Shown here: piece after piece, positions 1-8,669 of the stretch
How the letters are laid out: each line of letters starts with the position of its first letter
How positions within the stretch are numbered: position 1 is the stretch's first letter
Assembly: GCA_934096275.1 (NCBI GenBank)
Contig: CAKOLK010000004.1
Coordinates: 1 to 64,000 of the forward strand
Origin: an uncultured Bacilli bacterium
Lineage (GTDB): Bacteria; Bacillota_I; Bacilli_A; RF39; UBA660
DNA: 64,000 nt
Direction: 5' to 3'
Position numbers and translations under genes: made by a program
Notes under the pieces: model-generated
Told to the model about the DNA's origin: nothing
The model's database searches: none
Seen by the model: only the letters and a program-made list of their open reading frames with translations

Positions 1-30
1 CTTACATATTCATTATACAATATTTTTTTT

Positions 31-72
31 AAAATTAAAAGACTATTAACAAAAAATTATTTGTCAACAGTC
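31..72 (-). terminator. Terminator after miaA
   Basis: A 13-bp stem, with G-U pairs, is formed by positions 41-53 and 60-72. On the minus strand it is followed by a U-rich tail. It lies just past the miaA stop and probably ends the mutL-to-miaA transcription unit. Confidence 0.6.
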
Positions 73-79
73 TGAAACA

Positions 80-787
80 CTATAAAATAGTGTTTAATAT
101 ATCCTCAAAAGACATTTTTAAAACATCAAACCATTCTATATAATCAAACTGATTATTAAAGAATGTATATTGTCTTTTAGCGTAATTTCTAGATCTTTTC
201 TTTATTAAAGAAATAGCTTCTTCTTTAGTAATTTCACCTTTAAAATAAGAATAAAACTCTTTATAACCAATCGCAGTATTAACAGCCTTAGAAAAAATTG
301 ATTTATTATATAAAGATCTAACCTCATCTTCTAGACCAGAATCTATCATAATATCAACTCTTTTATTAATAATATCATAAAGATAAGATCTATCGCAAGT
401 AAGACCAATAAGCCTAAAATCATATAGTTTTTTATTCTTATTAATATTATCATTAAAAGTATAATCATATAAAAGTGCTTTTAAATATAGTCCAGTTCCT
501 CCGACTATTACAACATTCTTACCTTCATTAAGAAGTCTATTAAGGATTTTTCTAGCATCAATTTGATACTCATAAACAGAATAATTATCTAAAACACTAA
601 CATTATCAATTAAATGATGTACAATTCCTTCCTTTTCTTCTTCATTAATCTTAGCCACTCCGATTGATAATTCTTTATATACTTGTTGACTATCACAATT
701 AATAATTTCAGCATTAAGCTTTTTAGCAAGCATAATGCTTAATTTGGTTTTTCCAACACCAGTTGGTCCAATAATTGCATAAATCAT
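80..787 (-). CDS. miaA: tRNA dimethylallyltransferase MiaA (short form)
   Basis: MiaA transfers a dimethylallyl group to the N6 of A37 in tRNAs that read UNN codons. The N-terminus has the P-loop GPTGVGKT (residues 7-14), then DSQQVYK, and later GGTGLYLKAL, all typical of the family. The protein has only 235 residues against about 300 in most bacteria. The missing part is in the middle and C-terminal helical region, while the catalytic motifs remain. The gene lies one base after the 166-aa gene at 789-1289 and downstream of mutL, as in many Firmicutes. The ATG at 787 is the only sensible start. Confidence 0.93.
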   Translation of the reverse strand: MIYAIIGPTGVGKTKLSIMLAKKLNAEIINCDSQQVYKELSIGVAKINEEEKEGIVHHLIDNVSVLDNYSVYEYQIDARKILNRLLNEGKNVVIVGGTGLYLKALLYDYTFNDNINKNKKLYDFRLIGLTCDRSYLYDIINKRVDIMIDSGLEDEVRSLYNKSIFSKAVNTAIGYKEFYSYFKGEITKEEAISLIKKRSRNYAKRQYTFFNNQFDYIEWFDVLKMSFEDILNTIL

Positions 788-788
788 A

Positions 789-1289
789 TTATTTTACCTT
801 AGTTAAACGTTTATTGTTATCATTTTCTTCAATCTTAGTTCTTGCATCAAACATAACTTTTTTATCACTAATGCTAGTTAGTTTAACCATACCAATATCG
901 TAACCAAAATATCCTAAAACAGATTTAATCTTTTCAATAGCCTCATCTTTATTAATATCACAATCGCTATAAGCAAAACCATCTACTCTATTAGATTCTT
1001 CATTAAAAATATCAATTTTAATATCAGAGTCTTCTGAAGAATAAAAATTATCGTCTTTATTTTCTTCTTCTTTTTCTTCTAGTTCATCAATTAAACTAAC
1101 TACATCAAACATGTAATTATTTCTTGAAAGTTCAATTAAGCTAACAATATCAACTTCACCATAATAATTACTAGCAAAGTTTCTAATAGCATTACTTGCC
1201 ATTTCCTTAGATAAATTGTCGTGGCAAGTGACATAACCACGCATTCTACTAACATCTTGTTTATAAATAGATATCATAACATTTGACAT
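789..1289 (-). CDS. Uncharacterised protein with two copies of a small repeated domain
   Basis: No function is recognised. The start is placed at the ATG at 1289 because AGGAGGGGTAAT precedes it directly; the longer frame to 1313 would run through this ribosome binding site. Residues about 20-65 and 105-152 look like two copies of one unit: a GY/GF strand, a D-L/I-S/N-x-x-E-A helix, G-Y-D-I, then a strand ending in F-D-A/V. The same unit occurs once in the protein at 3092-3349. An acidic linker joins the copies. No signal peptide or membrane segment is seen. It lies between mutL and miaA and is probably co-transcribed with miaA. Confidence 0.8.
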   Translation of the reverse strand: MSNVMISIYKQDVSRMRGYVTCHDNLSKEMASNAIRNFASNYYGEVDIVSLIELSRNNYMFDVVSLIDELEEKEEENKDDNFYSSEDSDIKIDIFNEESNRVDGFAYSDCDINKDEAIEKIKSVLGYFGYDIGMVKLTSISDKKVMFDARTKIEENDNNKRLTKVK

Positions 1290-1351
1290 ATTACCCCTCC
1301 TAAAACATGACATATTATATCATAAAACGAACAAAAAGTCAAATATCAAAT

Positions 1352-1380
1352 AAAAAATGATATGTATAAAACATATCATT
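1352..1380 (-). terminator. Terminator of surface gene 1388-2992
   Basis: The stem AATGATATGT with its complement is followed on the minus strand by TTTTTTA, directly after the stop codon of the surface-protein gene. Confidence 0.75.
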
Positions 1381-1387
1381 AAGTTTA

Positions 1388-2992
1388 TTAATTTATCAAT
1401 AGCAGATATGGATCAGAACTTGTGCCAGATCCATTTGATATCTTTACATTTGATGATAAAGTTAAAACTGGACGAACTTCATTACTAACATTGTATGAAC
1501 TATCGTAAATTTTGCCATCAGTTTCCAAACTTGCAATGTGAGCTGCAGAAGTCGGTGTAAGTAGCCATTCAAACTGTGATTTATCTAGCCAATTATTGGA
1601 TGTTATACAATTAGCAGAACTATTATATTCATATAAATTATTTGTGCACTTCTTAGAAGCAGCATATCCATAATCACTAGCATACATTAATGCTATTTTT
1701 TTAGAAGCATCATTTTGCATTATAGTATCATAATAGTATGTGTCTGAAGTATCATTTACTTTTTTCCTTTCATATTGCCATATCGCATCAGATGTTATGC
1801 TAGTTTCAATATTTCCTCCAAGATAATATTTTGTTGCTCCTATCATACTTTTTGCAATTTCACTCAAAGAATTATAATATGCTCCATTTAAATATGTATT
1901 TAACGTAGCTGGCCTTGCCCAATTATTACCACATTCAGTACAAAGAAAAGGATCAGGCGCAGTCTTTATTATATCATAATAGCTGCTATAATCAATCAGA
2001 TTATTAACATCATTTGAGCTAATACTATATTCATTGAACATCATAGCAAGACTTTCATCTTTATTATAATTATAAGCAATTTCTTCAGCACTATCCCAAT
2101 CATAATTTCCAATGGATTCATCTTTTACTATCTTAAATCTATTTTCTACATTACCATCTGTATCTTCAGTTGGAATGATTCCAATTATTCTCCATGTTTC
2201 ATTGTTAAATGTAACATAATTATTTACATTTCCTCCACGATACCTATATTCTGTGGCAAATCTACTATCAACTTGTAATGTATCATCTATTTCATGTGTT
2301 ATTTCCTCAAGGCCATTTTTCCCCACATTTGCTTGCACAAACTCTAAAGCATAGTCTTTCTTAACAGGTACAGCTTCATTATTTATATTTACTCTAAACT
2401 TATAAGAATATTTCTTTTCATTTAGCCTATTTGTATCTACACTCTCATCAATCCAAACTCTAAGTCTATAATTTGTTACTACTTCTGATTTATTATTTGA
2501 GAAGGTCTCTTCTTTAGAGCTTAAAACTTTATTATTTAACTTTTCTATTGTTGTTGGTTCAACTACAACTGTCTCAGTTCCATTTTCTACTTTAGTAAGA
2601 TATATCTTTATTTCACTATCACTTAAAGGATTATCTACAGTTATTGGTTCTAGTATTATGTTATAATTTAGTCTTCTTTGAGTACTGTCATTTGCTCTAG
2701 TCTTTATATAAGATAACACTTGAAAATCAAAATAATTAGTAAGTACTTTACCTTCTTCATCTTTTATAGGTAATGCATTATCCATTCCTATTTCATTTGA
2801 TTCAGTATAACTCATCTTTACTTGACCAGTAGTTATACTATTATTACCAGTAAGTAGTTCACTACTCCATATTGCATATGTTCCTATAGATATTATTGCT
2901 ACCATAAATAATGATAAAGAGATCATAAGTAACACTTTCTTTCTATTAGGGCTAATTAGTTTTTGCCCCCCCCCATTCGAATATTTGTTCAT
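1388..2992 (-). CDS. Phase-variable surface protein, SipW/TasA-type signal, G-tract in frame (ON)
   Basis: This 534-aa protein begins with a short cytoplasmic stretch, a hydrophobic segment (about residues 20-42) and the GTYAIWSSELLTGN motif typical of TasA/camelysin-type precursors processed by SipW. Residues about 45-205 match the N-terminal halves of the proteins at 11113-13086 and 47858-49831. From about residue 220 (EFVQANVGKNGLEEITHEID) to the end it carries the module shared with the genes at 5879, 13190 and 53651, probably DUF6273/C-type-lectin-like. It ends in a variable segment before RPVLTLSS. Codons 7-9 are GGG GGG GGG: a run of nine G at 2966-2974 keeps the frame open. AAGGAGG precedes the ATG. 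No LPXTG anchor is seen. It splits the mutL-miaA neighbourhood. Confidence 0.85.
   Translation of the reverse strand: MNKYSNGGGQKLISPNRKKVLLMISLSLFMVAIISIGTYAIWSSELLTGNNSITTGQVKMSYTESNEIGMDNALPIKDEEGKVLTNYFDFQVLSYIKTRANDSTQRRLNYNIILEPITVDNPLSDSEIKIYLTKVENGTETVVVEPTTIEKLNNKVLSSKEETFSNNKSEVVTNYRLRVWIDESVDTNRLNEKKYSYKFRVNINNEAVPVKKDYALEFVQANVGKNGLEEITHEIDDTLQVDSRFATEYRYRGGNVNNYVTFNNETWRIIGIIPTEDTDGNVENRFKIVKDESIGNYDWDSAEEIAYNYNKDESLAMMFNEYSISSNDVNNLIDYSSYYDIIKTAPDPFLCTECGNNWARPATLNTYLNGAYYNSLSEIAKSMIGATKYYLGGNIETSITSDAIWQYERKKVNDTSDTYYYDTIMQNDASKKIALMYASDYGYAASKKCTNNLYEYNSSANCITSNNWLDKSQFEWLLTPTSAAHIASLETDGKIYDSSYNVSNEVRPVLTLSSNVKISNGSGTSSDPYLLLIN
2966..2974 (-). repeat. G9 homopolymer, putative phase-variation tract
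   Basis: Nine consecutive C on the plus strand give G9 in coding codons 7-9 of the surface gene. Any change that is not a multiple of three would shift the frame. Equivalent tracts occur at 7688-7698 and 54683-54692. Confidence 0.85.
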
Positions 2993-3063
2993 ATTTTTTC
3001 CTCCTTCTTTTTAGACAATAAAAAAATACCTTGTCTACTTTTAATGTAAATTAATTATATAAC

Positions 3064-3086
3064 AAAAAAAGTACTTTTTCAAGCAC
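3064..3086 (-). terminator. Terminator, copy 1 of a recurrent hairpin
   Basis: The hairpin GTGCTT-GAAA-AAGTAC is followed by seven U, just after the 85-aa gene. Nearly the same sequence recurs at 7760-7783 and 49902-49930, each time directly upstream of a surface-protein gene. Confidence 0.7.
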
Positions 3087-3091
3087 CATTT

Positions 3092-3349
3092 TCATCTTCT
3101 CCTAGATATAAAATCCATAATGTCATTATAATTATCATTCTTAGTCTTAGCATTAAATATATAATTACCAATAGAAATCTTACTTAAACTAACATTATCG
3201 ATATCATATCCACACTCATTAAGAGAACCAATAACAGCACACTTTGCCTCATCATAACTTATATCTACATCACTAGTTACAAAACCATTTAAACTAGTAA
3301 TAATTCCATCATTATGTTCCCTAGTAACTGATACACTTACATTAGTCAT
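3092..3349 (-). CDS. Small protein with one copy of the 789-1289 domain
   Basis: An 85-aa protein of unknown function. The ATG at 3349 is preceded by AGGGAGGATAAT, so the longer frame to 3373 is rejected. Residues about 20-70 align with both halves of the protein at 789-1289: GFVTSD-DISYDEA, GYDIDNVSLSKIS, YIFNAKTK. It lies 53 bp downstream of mutL, with a terminator after its stop. No membrane segment is seen. The two related proteins flank an inserted surface gene, so they may once have been adjacent. Confidence 0.75.
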   Translation of the reverse strand: MTNVSVSVTREHNDGIITSLNGFVTSDVDISYDEAKCAVIGSLNECGYDIDNVSLSKISIGNYIFNAKTKNDNYNDIMDFISRRR

Positions 3350-3402
3350 ATTATCCTCCCTAAAAACAGCCATATTATATCATAAAAAAGAAAAAAAGTA
3401 AA

Positions 3403-5154
3403 CTACATTACTCTTTTAAACATCTTTTCAAGTTCATATATTGTATATGTAATAACAGTGGGTCTTCCATGAGGACAAGTAAATGGGTTATTAGTATTTC
3501 TTAATCTTTCTAATAATACTACCATTTCTTCATGAGAAATATGCTCATTAGCCTTAATAGACATCTTACATGCTAAAGTAATAGCAATCCTCTCATTAAA
3601 CTTTTCTTTATTAAAATCTTTATGTTCTATAATAACTTCGATTATCTTTCTAATAGTCTCATTAGTATACTCTTTTTTTATCCAAGAAGGATGACTACGA
3701 ATAATCAAAGTATTAAAACCAAAATCTTCATAAATAAATCCCATATCATCTAAAACATTAATACTTTCTTTTAAAGACAAATACTCATTATTAGAAAGTT
3801 CTATTTTAATAGGCACTAAAAGATCAACACTAGTATTAGTATCTTTACCTAATTCTTTTAAATAATACTCATAATTTATCCTTTCATTCGCAGCATGTTG
3901 ATCAATTAAAAATATTCCATCCTCATTTTCTCCGATTATATAAGTACCATGTGCTAAAGCCAAAGGAGTAATCTTCTTCATCTTTTCTTTTTCTACATAC
4001 TCTTCTTCATTATCACTAACTACATAATCAGTATTAAAATCAAAATTAATCTCTTCAAACTTAACTTCTTCTTTTAATTCTTTATTCTTAAAATCAACTT
4101 TATCATTAACAGTATTAACACTACCAATATTAGAAATAGGTCTTTGTTCATACTTAGCTTCAGGTATTAAAGTAAGCTTGTTTAAAGAACTAGATACCAT
4201 ATTATAAATCATATCTTTTAACTCATCTATTTTAGAAAATTTAATATCCATTTTAGTAGGATGTATATTAACATCTATTATATAGGGATCAGTCTTAATA
4301 TTTAAAACAATAATAGGATACCTATTTATTGGTAAATAAGTATGATACCCATCTAAAATACTACGTATAATATCATTATTTCTTACATATCTTCCATTAA
4401 CAAGTAAAGTAATATTATTTCTACTTGATCTATTAATCTCAGGATAAGAAATATATCCGGAAACTACATAATCACTATTAGAGCATTCTACTTTAAGCAT
4501 CTTTTTAGTAACATCAAGTCCATATATACTATTGATAACCTTAAGTAAATTACCACTTCCATCAGTATTAAGAAGTACTTTAGAATCATTTTCTAAATAA
4601 AAAGAAATAGAAGGATTAGCAAGAGCCATCTTATTTACATAATTAAGTATATTAGCAAGCTCAGTATGAAGACTTTTTAAATACTTAAACCTAGCAGGAG
4701 TATTATAAAAAATATCACAAACACTAATCGAAGTACCACGTCTTAAATCAGTAGAAGAACAATTAGTAATAACACCACCAGTGACTTCAAGCAAAGTAGA
4801 CCCTTCTCCATCACTAGTAGAAATAGTCATTTTAGAAACACTACCAATCGAAGGAAGAGCTTCTCCTCTAAAACCAAGAGTATTTATATTGAATAAATCA
4901 TCTTTACTATATAACTTACTAGTAGCATGCCTAAGTATAGAGTTTTTACAATCTTCCCTAGACATCCCCTTTCCATCATCAACAACTTTTATAGATTTAA
5001 TACCAGATTCCATTAGATATATCTTAATAACGCTAGCACCAGCATCAATAGAATTTTCTACTAATTCTTTAACTATATTCATTAAAGACTCTACTACTTC
5101 ACCTGCCGCTATCTTATTAGATAAATCATCACTCATTACTTTAATTATATTCAT
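3403..5154 (-). CDS. mutL: DNA mismatch repair protein MutL (endonuclease type)
   Basis: MutL couples MutS mismatch recognition to strand incision. The N-terminal GHKL ATPase shows ELVENSIDAGA (Bergerat motif I), DDGKGM and GFRGEAL. A variable acidic linker (about 330-395) follows. The C-terminal domain carries DQHAANERINYE, matching the metal-binding DQHA(X)2E(X)4E motif of nicking MutL proteins, and ends with the CPHGRP motif. The 583-aa length is normal. It starts five bases after the pseudopilin stop. mutS is not in the window. Mismatch repair status would influence slippage at the G-tracts in neighbouring surface genes, but a regulatory link is not shown. Confidence 0.96.
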   Translation of the reverse strand: MNIIKVMSDDLSNKIAAGEVVESLMNIVKELVENSIDAGASVIKIYLMESGIKSIKVVDDGKGMSREDCKNSILRHATSKLYSKDDLFNINTLGFRGEALPSIGSVSKMTISTSDGEGSTLLEVTGGVITNCSSTDLRRGTSISVCDIFYNTPARFKYLKSLHTELANILNYVNKMALANPSISFYLENDSKVLLNTDGSGNLLKVINSIYGLDVTKKMLKVECSNSDYVVSGYISYPEINRSSRNNITLLVNGRYVRNNDIIRSILDGYHTYLPINRYPIIVLNIKTDPYIIDVNIHPTKMDIKFSKIDELKDMIYNMVSSSLNKLTLIPEAKYEQRPISNIGSVNTVNDKVDFKNKELKEEVKFEEINFDFNTDYVVSDNEEEYVEKEKMKKITPLALAHGTYIIGENEDGIFLIDQHAANERINYEYYLKELGKDTNTSVDLLVPIKIELSNNEYLSLKESINVLDDMGFIYEDFGFNTLIIRSHPSWIKKEYTNETIRKIIEVIIEHKDFNKEKFNERIAITLACKMSIKANEHISHEEMVVLLERLRNTNNPFTCPHGRPTVITYTIYELEKMFKRVM

Positions 5155-5159
5155 AATTA

Positions 5160-5807
5160 TTACCTACAATATGGCTTATTGCCATCATCTATATCATCAA
5201 TTAAATCTTTTTGTACTCCTTTAGAGTCAGTAAGAACTACTTTTAAGCAAAAAGCATCATCCTCATTTGGATAAACAATAACTCTTTTACCATTATCAGT
5301 ACAATAATTAGTAAGAGTACCAGCATCAGCAGTCACGCACTTAAACGTCATACTATCAGTATCAATATTATTGTCTTTATCAATATTAATACTAGTATCA
5401 TCAACCTCAGTCTTACATATTTCATATTTTAACATATCTTTAAAATTACAAACTCCACCATTAAGATAATTGTTAATATCTTTACCCTTCTTAACAACAG
5501 TAATACTACTATTACCTAAATCTTTAGAACTAAATTGTTCCTTGTTATAATTAAATCCATCAGGTATATAACCAAGAGAAACTAACTCAGACAAAGTCAT
5601 TGTATCCTTAACAGTACCACCATTATAAAGATTCTTAGTCCTATAATTATTATAAGCAGACTCTATAGTTTTCCTAACAGAAATAAGTTCTTTTTCTTTA
5701 GCTTGTTTAGTATAACTTCTATAAGATACAACAGTAAGAGTAGTAATAATAGAAAGTATTACCATTACTGCTAATAACTCAACGAATGTAAATCCTTTTT
5801 TATTCAT
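5160..5807 (-). CDS. Type IV pilin-like / pseudopilin protein
   Basis: The N-terminus MNKKGFTFVELLAVMVILSI is a class III prepilin signal: cleavage before F with E at position 5 of the mature protein, followed by a hydrophobic helix. The body of about 215 residues contains several cysteines, including one at the end (PYC). The ATG at 5807 is chosen because AGGAG lies about nine bases upstream; the upstream ATG at 5816 sits on the ribosome binding site. It is followed after five bases by mutL. No secretion ATPase, membrane platform or prepilin peptidase gene is nearby, so its assembly machinery must be encoded elsewhere. Confidence 0.85.
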   Translation of the reverse strand: MNKKGFTFVELLAVMVILSIITTLTVVSYRSYTKQAKEKELISVRKTIESAYNNYRTKNLYNGGTVKDTMTLSELVSLGYIPDGFNYNKEQFSSKDLGNSSITVVKKGKDINNYLNGGVCNFKDMLKYEICKTEVDDTSINIDKDNNIDTDSMTFKCVTADAGTLTNYCTDNGKRVIVYPNEDDAFCLKVVLTDSKGVQKDLIDDIDDGNKPYCR

Positions 5808-5845
5808 AGATATCATCTCCTAAAACAATTCTATCACAAATACAA

Positions 5846-5880
5846 ATAAAAAAAAAGAAATAGTTTAATTTTCTATTTCT
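5846..5880 (-). terminator. Terminator of surface gene 5879-7719
   Basis: GAAATAG pairs with CTATTTC and a run of T follows on the minus strand, immediately after the stop codon. Confidence 0.75.
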
Positions 5881-7719
5881 ATTCAAGGGTTAGTTGGTAG
5901 GGCTCAGAACTTGTACCAGTTCCACTTGAAATTTTAACATTTGATGATAAAGTTAGAACTGGGAGTACTACAAACTCAGCTGCGTAGATGCCCCCAGAAA
6001 AATCAATATAACCACTCGCGTGTACAAAGAAAGCATTACTGTAATAGGATGAATATTGTGGAAGTAACCATGTACTTACACTTTTATCTAGCCAATTATT
6101 TGTTGTTATACAATTTGCAGACTTACCATAATCATATAAGCTATTTGTACATTCTTTTGATGCAGCATATCCATAATCACTTGCATACATTATTGCTATC
6201 TTTTTATTTGCATCATTTTGCATTATTGGATTCGCTTCATAATAATAGTCTGTTCTATTTGCTTCATTCTTTCTTTCATATTGCCACATTACATCTGATG
6301 TTATTCTTGAGGTATTGTATCCCCCAAGATAATATTTTGCTGTCCCTATCATTTTTTGTGCATCACTTGTTAATGTATTATAATATGTTTCATTAAGATA
6401 ATTATTTAACACACTAGGTCTTGCCCAGTTATTACCACAATTAGTGCAACCAATATCGGGAACAGTTTTTATTATATCATAATCAGTATTGTAATCAATT
6501 AAATTATTAATATCACTTGAAGTGACACTATAATTATTTAACATCCTAATTTGACTTTTATCTTTATTATAGTTATAAGCAATCGCAGTATCACTATCCC
6601 AATTATAACCTCCAATAGATGTGTCTTTGATTATCTTAAATCTATTTTCTACATTACCATCTGTATCTTCAGTAGGTATTACTCCGATTATTCTCCATAC
6701 CTCATTATTAAATGTTACATAGTTTGATACATTTCCTCCACGATATCTATATTCTGTTGCAAACTTACTATCCACTTGTAGTGTATCATCTATTTCATGT
6801 ATAACTTCTTCAAGACCATTTTGTCCTACATTTGCTTGAACAAATTCTGTTGCAGTAACTGGTACAAATGGCTTTTCATCATACGCTTCAATATTAAGTG
6901 CATATTTATATTCAATAGGTTTTGTTGTATCTCCATTTACGTATAAATCTGTATTTGTTGCAACATTACTTATCCACATCATTATTTCATATTCATGTGT
7001 TTGCCCTTTTTCCAATGAGTTTTCTATTAAGAACGTATCTGGATTTACATCTATTATTTCTTTAGTTGTTGTTTTTTCAGTAAGAGGATCTCCAGCTGGG
7101 AAAACAACAGAATCTGAAGTAGCAAAATATTGTTGAATTAAAATCTTATCATCATCATTTATCTTACCGTCACCAGTTACATCTGCAGCCTTAATATTAT
7201 AATTAAACTTTTTAAATTTAAAATCACTAAAATAGCGTACAATAATCATTCTATCAGTAGAATTAAATTCTCCATCTCCATTTACATCTCCTAATTTATA
7301 TGTCATAGTATTTTGTTTATCCACTACATGATATTGTATTATATCTTTGTTTATAGATGAGTTTATTAAATCTTTTATAGTTAATTTATAATATGCTGTA
7401 TCACATGTGGAATTATTAGTTATAGTAACTGTTTTAGGTTTATAGCCTCCTTCAAGAGCTTGCCTTGCTGATATAGGATATTTACTAACTAGCATTAACT
7501 CATCACTTTCTTTAAAGTTTATATCTAGTTCACATTTAGATATTTTTATATTTCTTCTTCCTAGTAAGTTAATACTTGGATTAAACAAAGCAAAAGAAAT
7601 ACTAACTATTATTAGTACTAAGAATATTATTATAGTTATTATCTTTTTATTTCTTCCTTTAGTTTTTAAAGGGTTATAAGTATTTTGCCCCCCCCCCCAT
7701 ACGAATTATTGTTTGTCAT
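5879..7719 (-). CDS. Phase-variable surface protein with dockerin-like repeats; G-tract out of frame (OFF)
   Basis: The uninterrupted frame covers only 5879-7588 and lacks a start with a ribosome binding site. Upstream, GGAGGTAAAACT leads to an ATG at 7719 reading MTNNNSYGGG, then a run of 11 G (7688-7698). With 11 G the frame ends after 17 codons. With 9 or 12 G it continues through a hydrophobic anchor (KIITIIIFLVLIIVSIS) into the long frame, giving about 612-613 residues. Two Ca-binding dockerin-like motifs, DVNGDGEFNSTD and DVTGDGKINDDD, lie near residues 140-190. The C-terminal module matches the genes at 1388, 13190 and 53651, with a variable tip after WLLPQ. A homopolymer sequencing error cannot be excluded. 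Confidence 0.82.
7688..7698 (-). repeat. G11 homopolymer, putative phase-variation tract
   Basis: Eleven G on the coding strand begin after codon 7 (TAT) of the gene starting at 7719. This count is out of frame by one base; 9 or 12 G would open the gene. Confidence 0.85.
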
Positions 7720-7759
7720 AGTTTTACCTCCATATTTTCTTATATATTAATTCTATAAC

Positions 7760-7783
7760 AAAAAAAGTACTTTTTCAAGTACT
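7760..7783 (-). terminator. Terminator, copy 2 of a recurrent hairpin
   Basis: AGTACTT-GAAA-AAGTACT is followed by T-rich sequence. It overlaps the stop codon of the gene at 7782-8402 and lies just upstream of a surface gene. Confidence 0.75.
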
Positions 7784-8402
7784 ATAATTCTCTTTTCTTA
7801 GTTAAGTTAGTATCCTTATTATCAACACTACGCTCAGTATATTCATAATAAAAATTACCAAAATAAATACTTTCTAATAAAAGTGCAATATCTTTTTGAC
7901 CTTCACACATTCTAATATTTAAAATATCATATTTATTAAGTAAGCTTTCTAACTTATCTTTATCTAAGTTACTATCTAAAGTAATTTCAATCTTAGAATT
8001 ATTCTTATTAAAATATACCCCTAAAGTAATATAATCTTCATTACATCCAAAAGCATAGATCTTTTTAACATAATCCTTTTCATTAAATAAATATGTAGAA
8101 GTCTTTATACTATCTTCATAAGGAGTACTCTTTTCCTTTTCAAAAAAGAACTTATCATTATAAAACCTCATACTTATTTCTTCTTTACTACTAAAATCTT
8201 TTAAATTAACTTTATTACATAAAACACCATTCTTCTTAGTTTCAGTAAATAATACTCTAACATTCTTTTCCTCATCAAATAAATACCCATTATTTAATTG
8301 CCATTTATTTAAATCAGGTACTATATCCTTAACTTGTTCATATAAAACTTCAAAATCTTTTCCTAAATTATTTATAAAATTTTCACTTAAATTACTTAAC
8401 AT
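7782..8402 (-). CDS. Hypothetical cytoplasmic protein
   Basis: A 206-aa protein of no recognised family. GGAGGGATAAT precedes the ATG at 8402. It is rich in Lys, Asp and Asn, has no signal peptide or membrane helix, and contains alternating hydrophobic stretches (for example YITLGVYFNKNNSKIEITL) that suggest a beta-rich fold. A terminator overlaps its stop. It sits alone between lon and a phase-variable surface gene. Confidence 0.7.
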   Translation of the reverse strand: MLSNLSENFINNLGKDFEVLYEQVKDIVPDLNKWQLNNGYLFDEEKNVRVLFTETKKNGVLCNKVNLKDFSSKEEISMRFYNDKFFFEKEKSTPYEDSIKTSTYLFNEKDYVKKIYAFGCNEDYITLGVYFNKNNSKIEITLDSNLDKDKLESLLNKYDILNIRMCEGQKDIALLLESIYFGNFYYEYTERSVDNKDTNLTKKREL

Positions 8403-8549
8403 ATTATCCCTCCGTTATATCATTATATGAATTACACATAAATTAAGTGCAAGATATATTATACCACACATTTCATAAATTTCAAAGAAAATGTTTTGAT
8501 TAGACAAATATATGTGTAATATATTTTTGAATTTTTCTTCTAAAACACA

Positions 8550-8596
8550 TTTACTTTCGTCCAACAAAATGGTGTATTGCGAGTACGAAAGTAAAG
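8550..8596. other. Inverted repeat in the lon/7782 intergenic gap
   Basis: TTTACTTTCGT and ACGAAAGTAAA form a perfect 11-bp inverted repeat separated by about 24 bases. No poly-U follows, so it is not an obvious terminator. An operator or RNA hairpin upstream of the gene at 7782-8402 is possible. Confidence 0.45.
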
Positions 8597-8638
8597 AAAA
8601 CACACATTATTTATTAAAAATAATTTAGAAATACTAAA

Positions 8639-8669
8639 GAAAAAACTAGTATTCTTTCTTCGTACTAGT
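8639..8669 (-). terminator. Terminator overlapping the lon stop codon
   Basis: ACTAGTA pairs with TACTAGT around the last lon codons and TTTTTT follows on the minus strand. The TAG stop lies inside the second arm. Confidence 0.7.

Noticed and set aside
8415..8603. 62-codon ORF between lon and the gene at 7782
   Set aside because: It begins with GTG without a ribosome binding site and lies in an intergenic hairpin region; composition is not gene-like.
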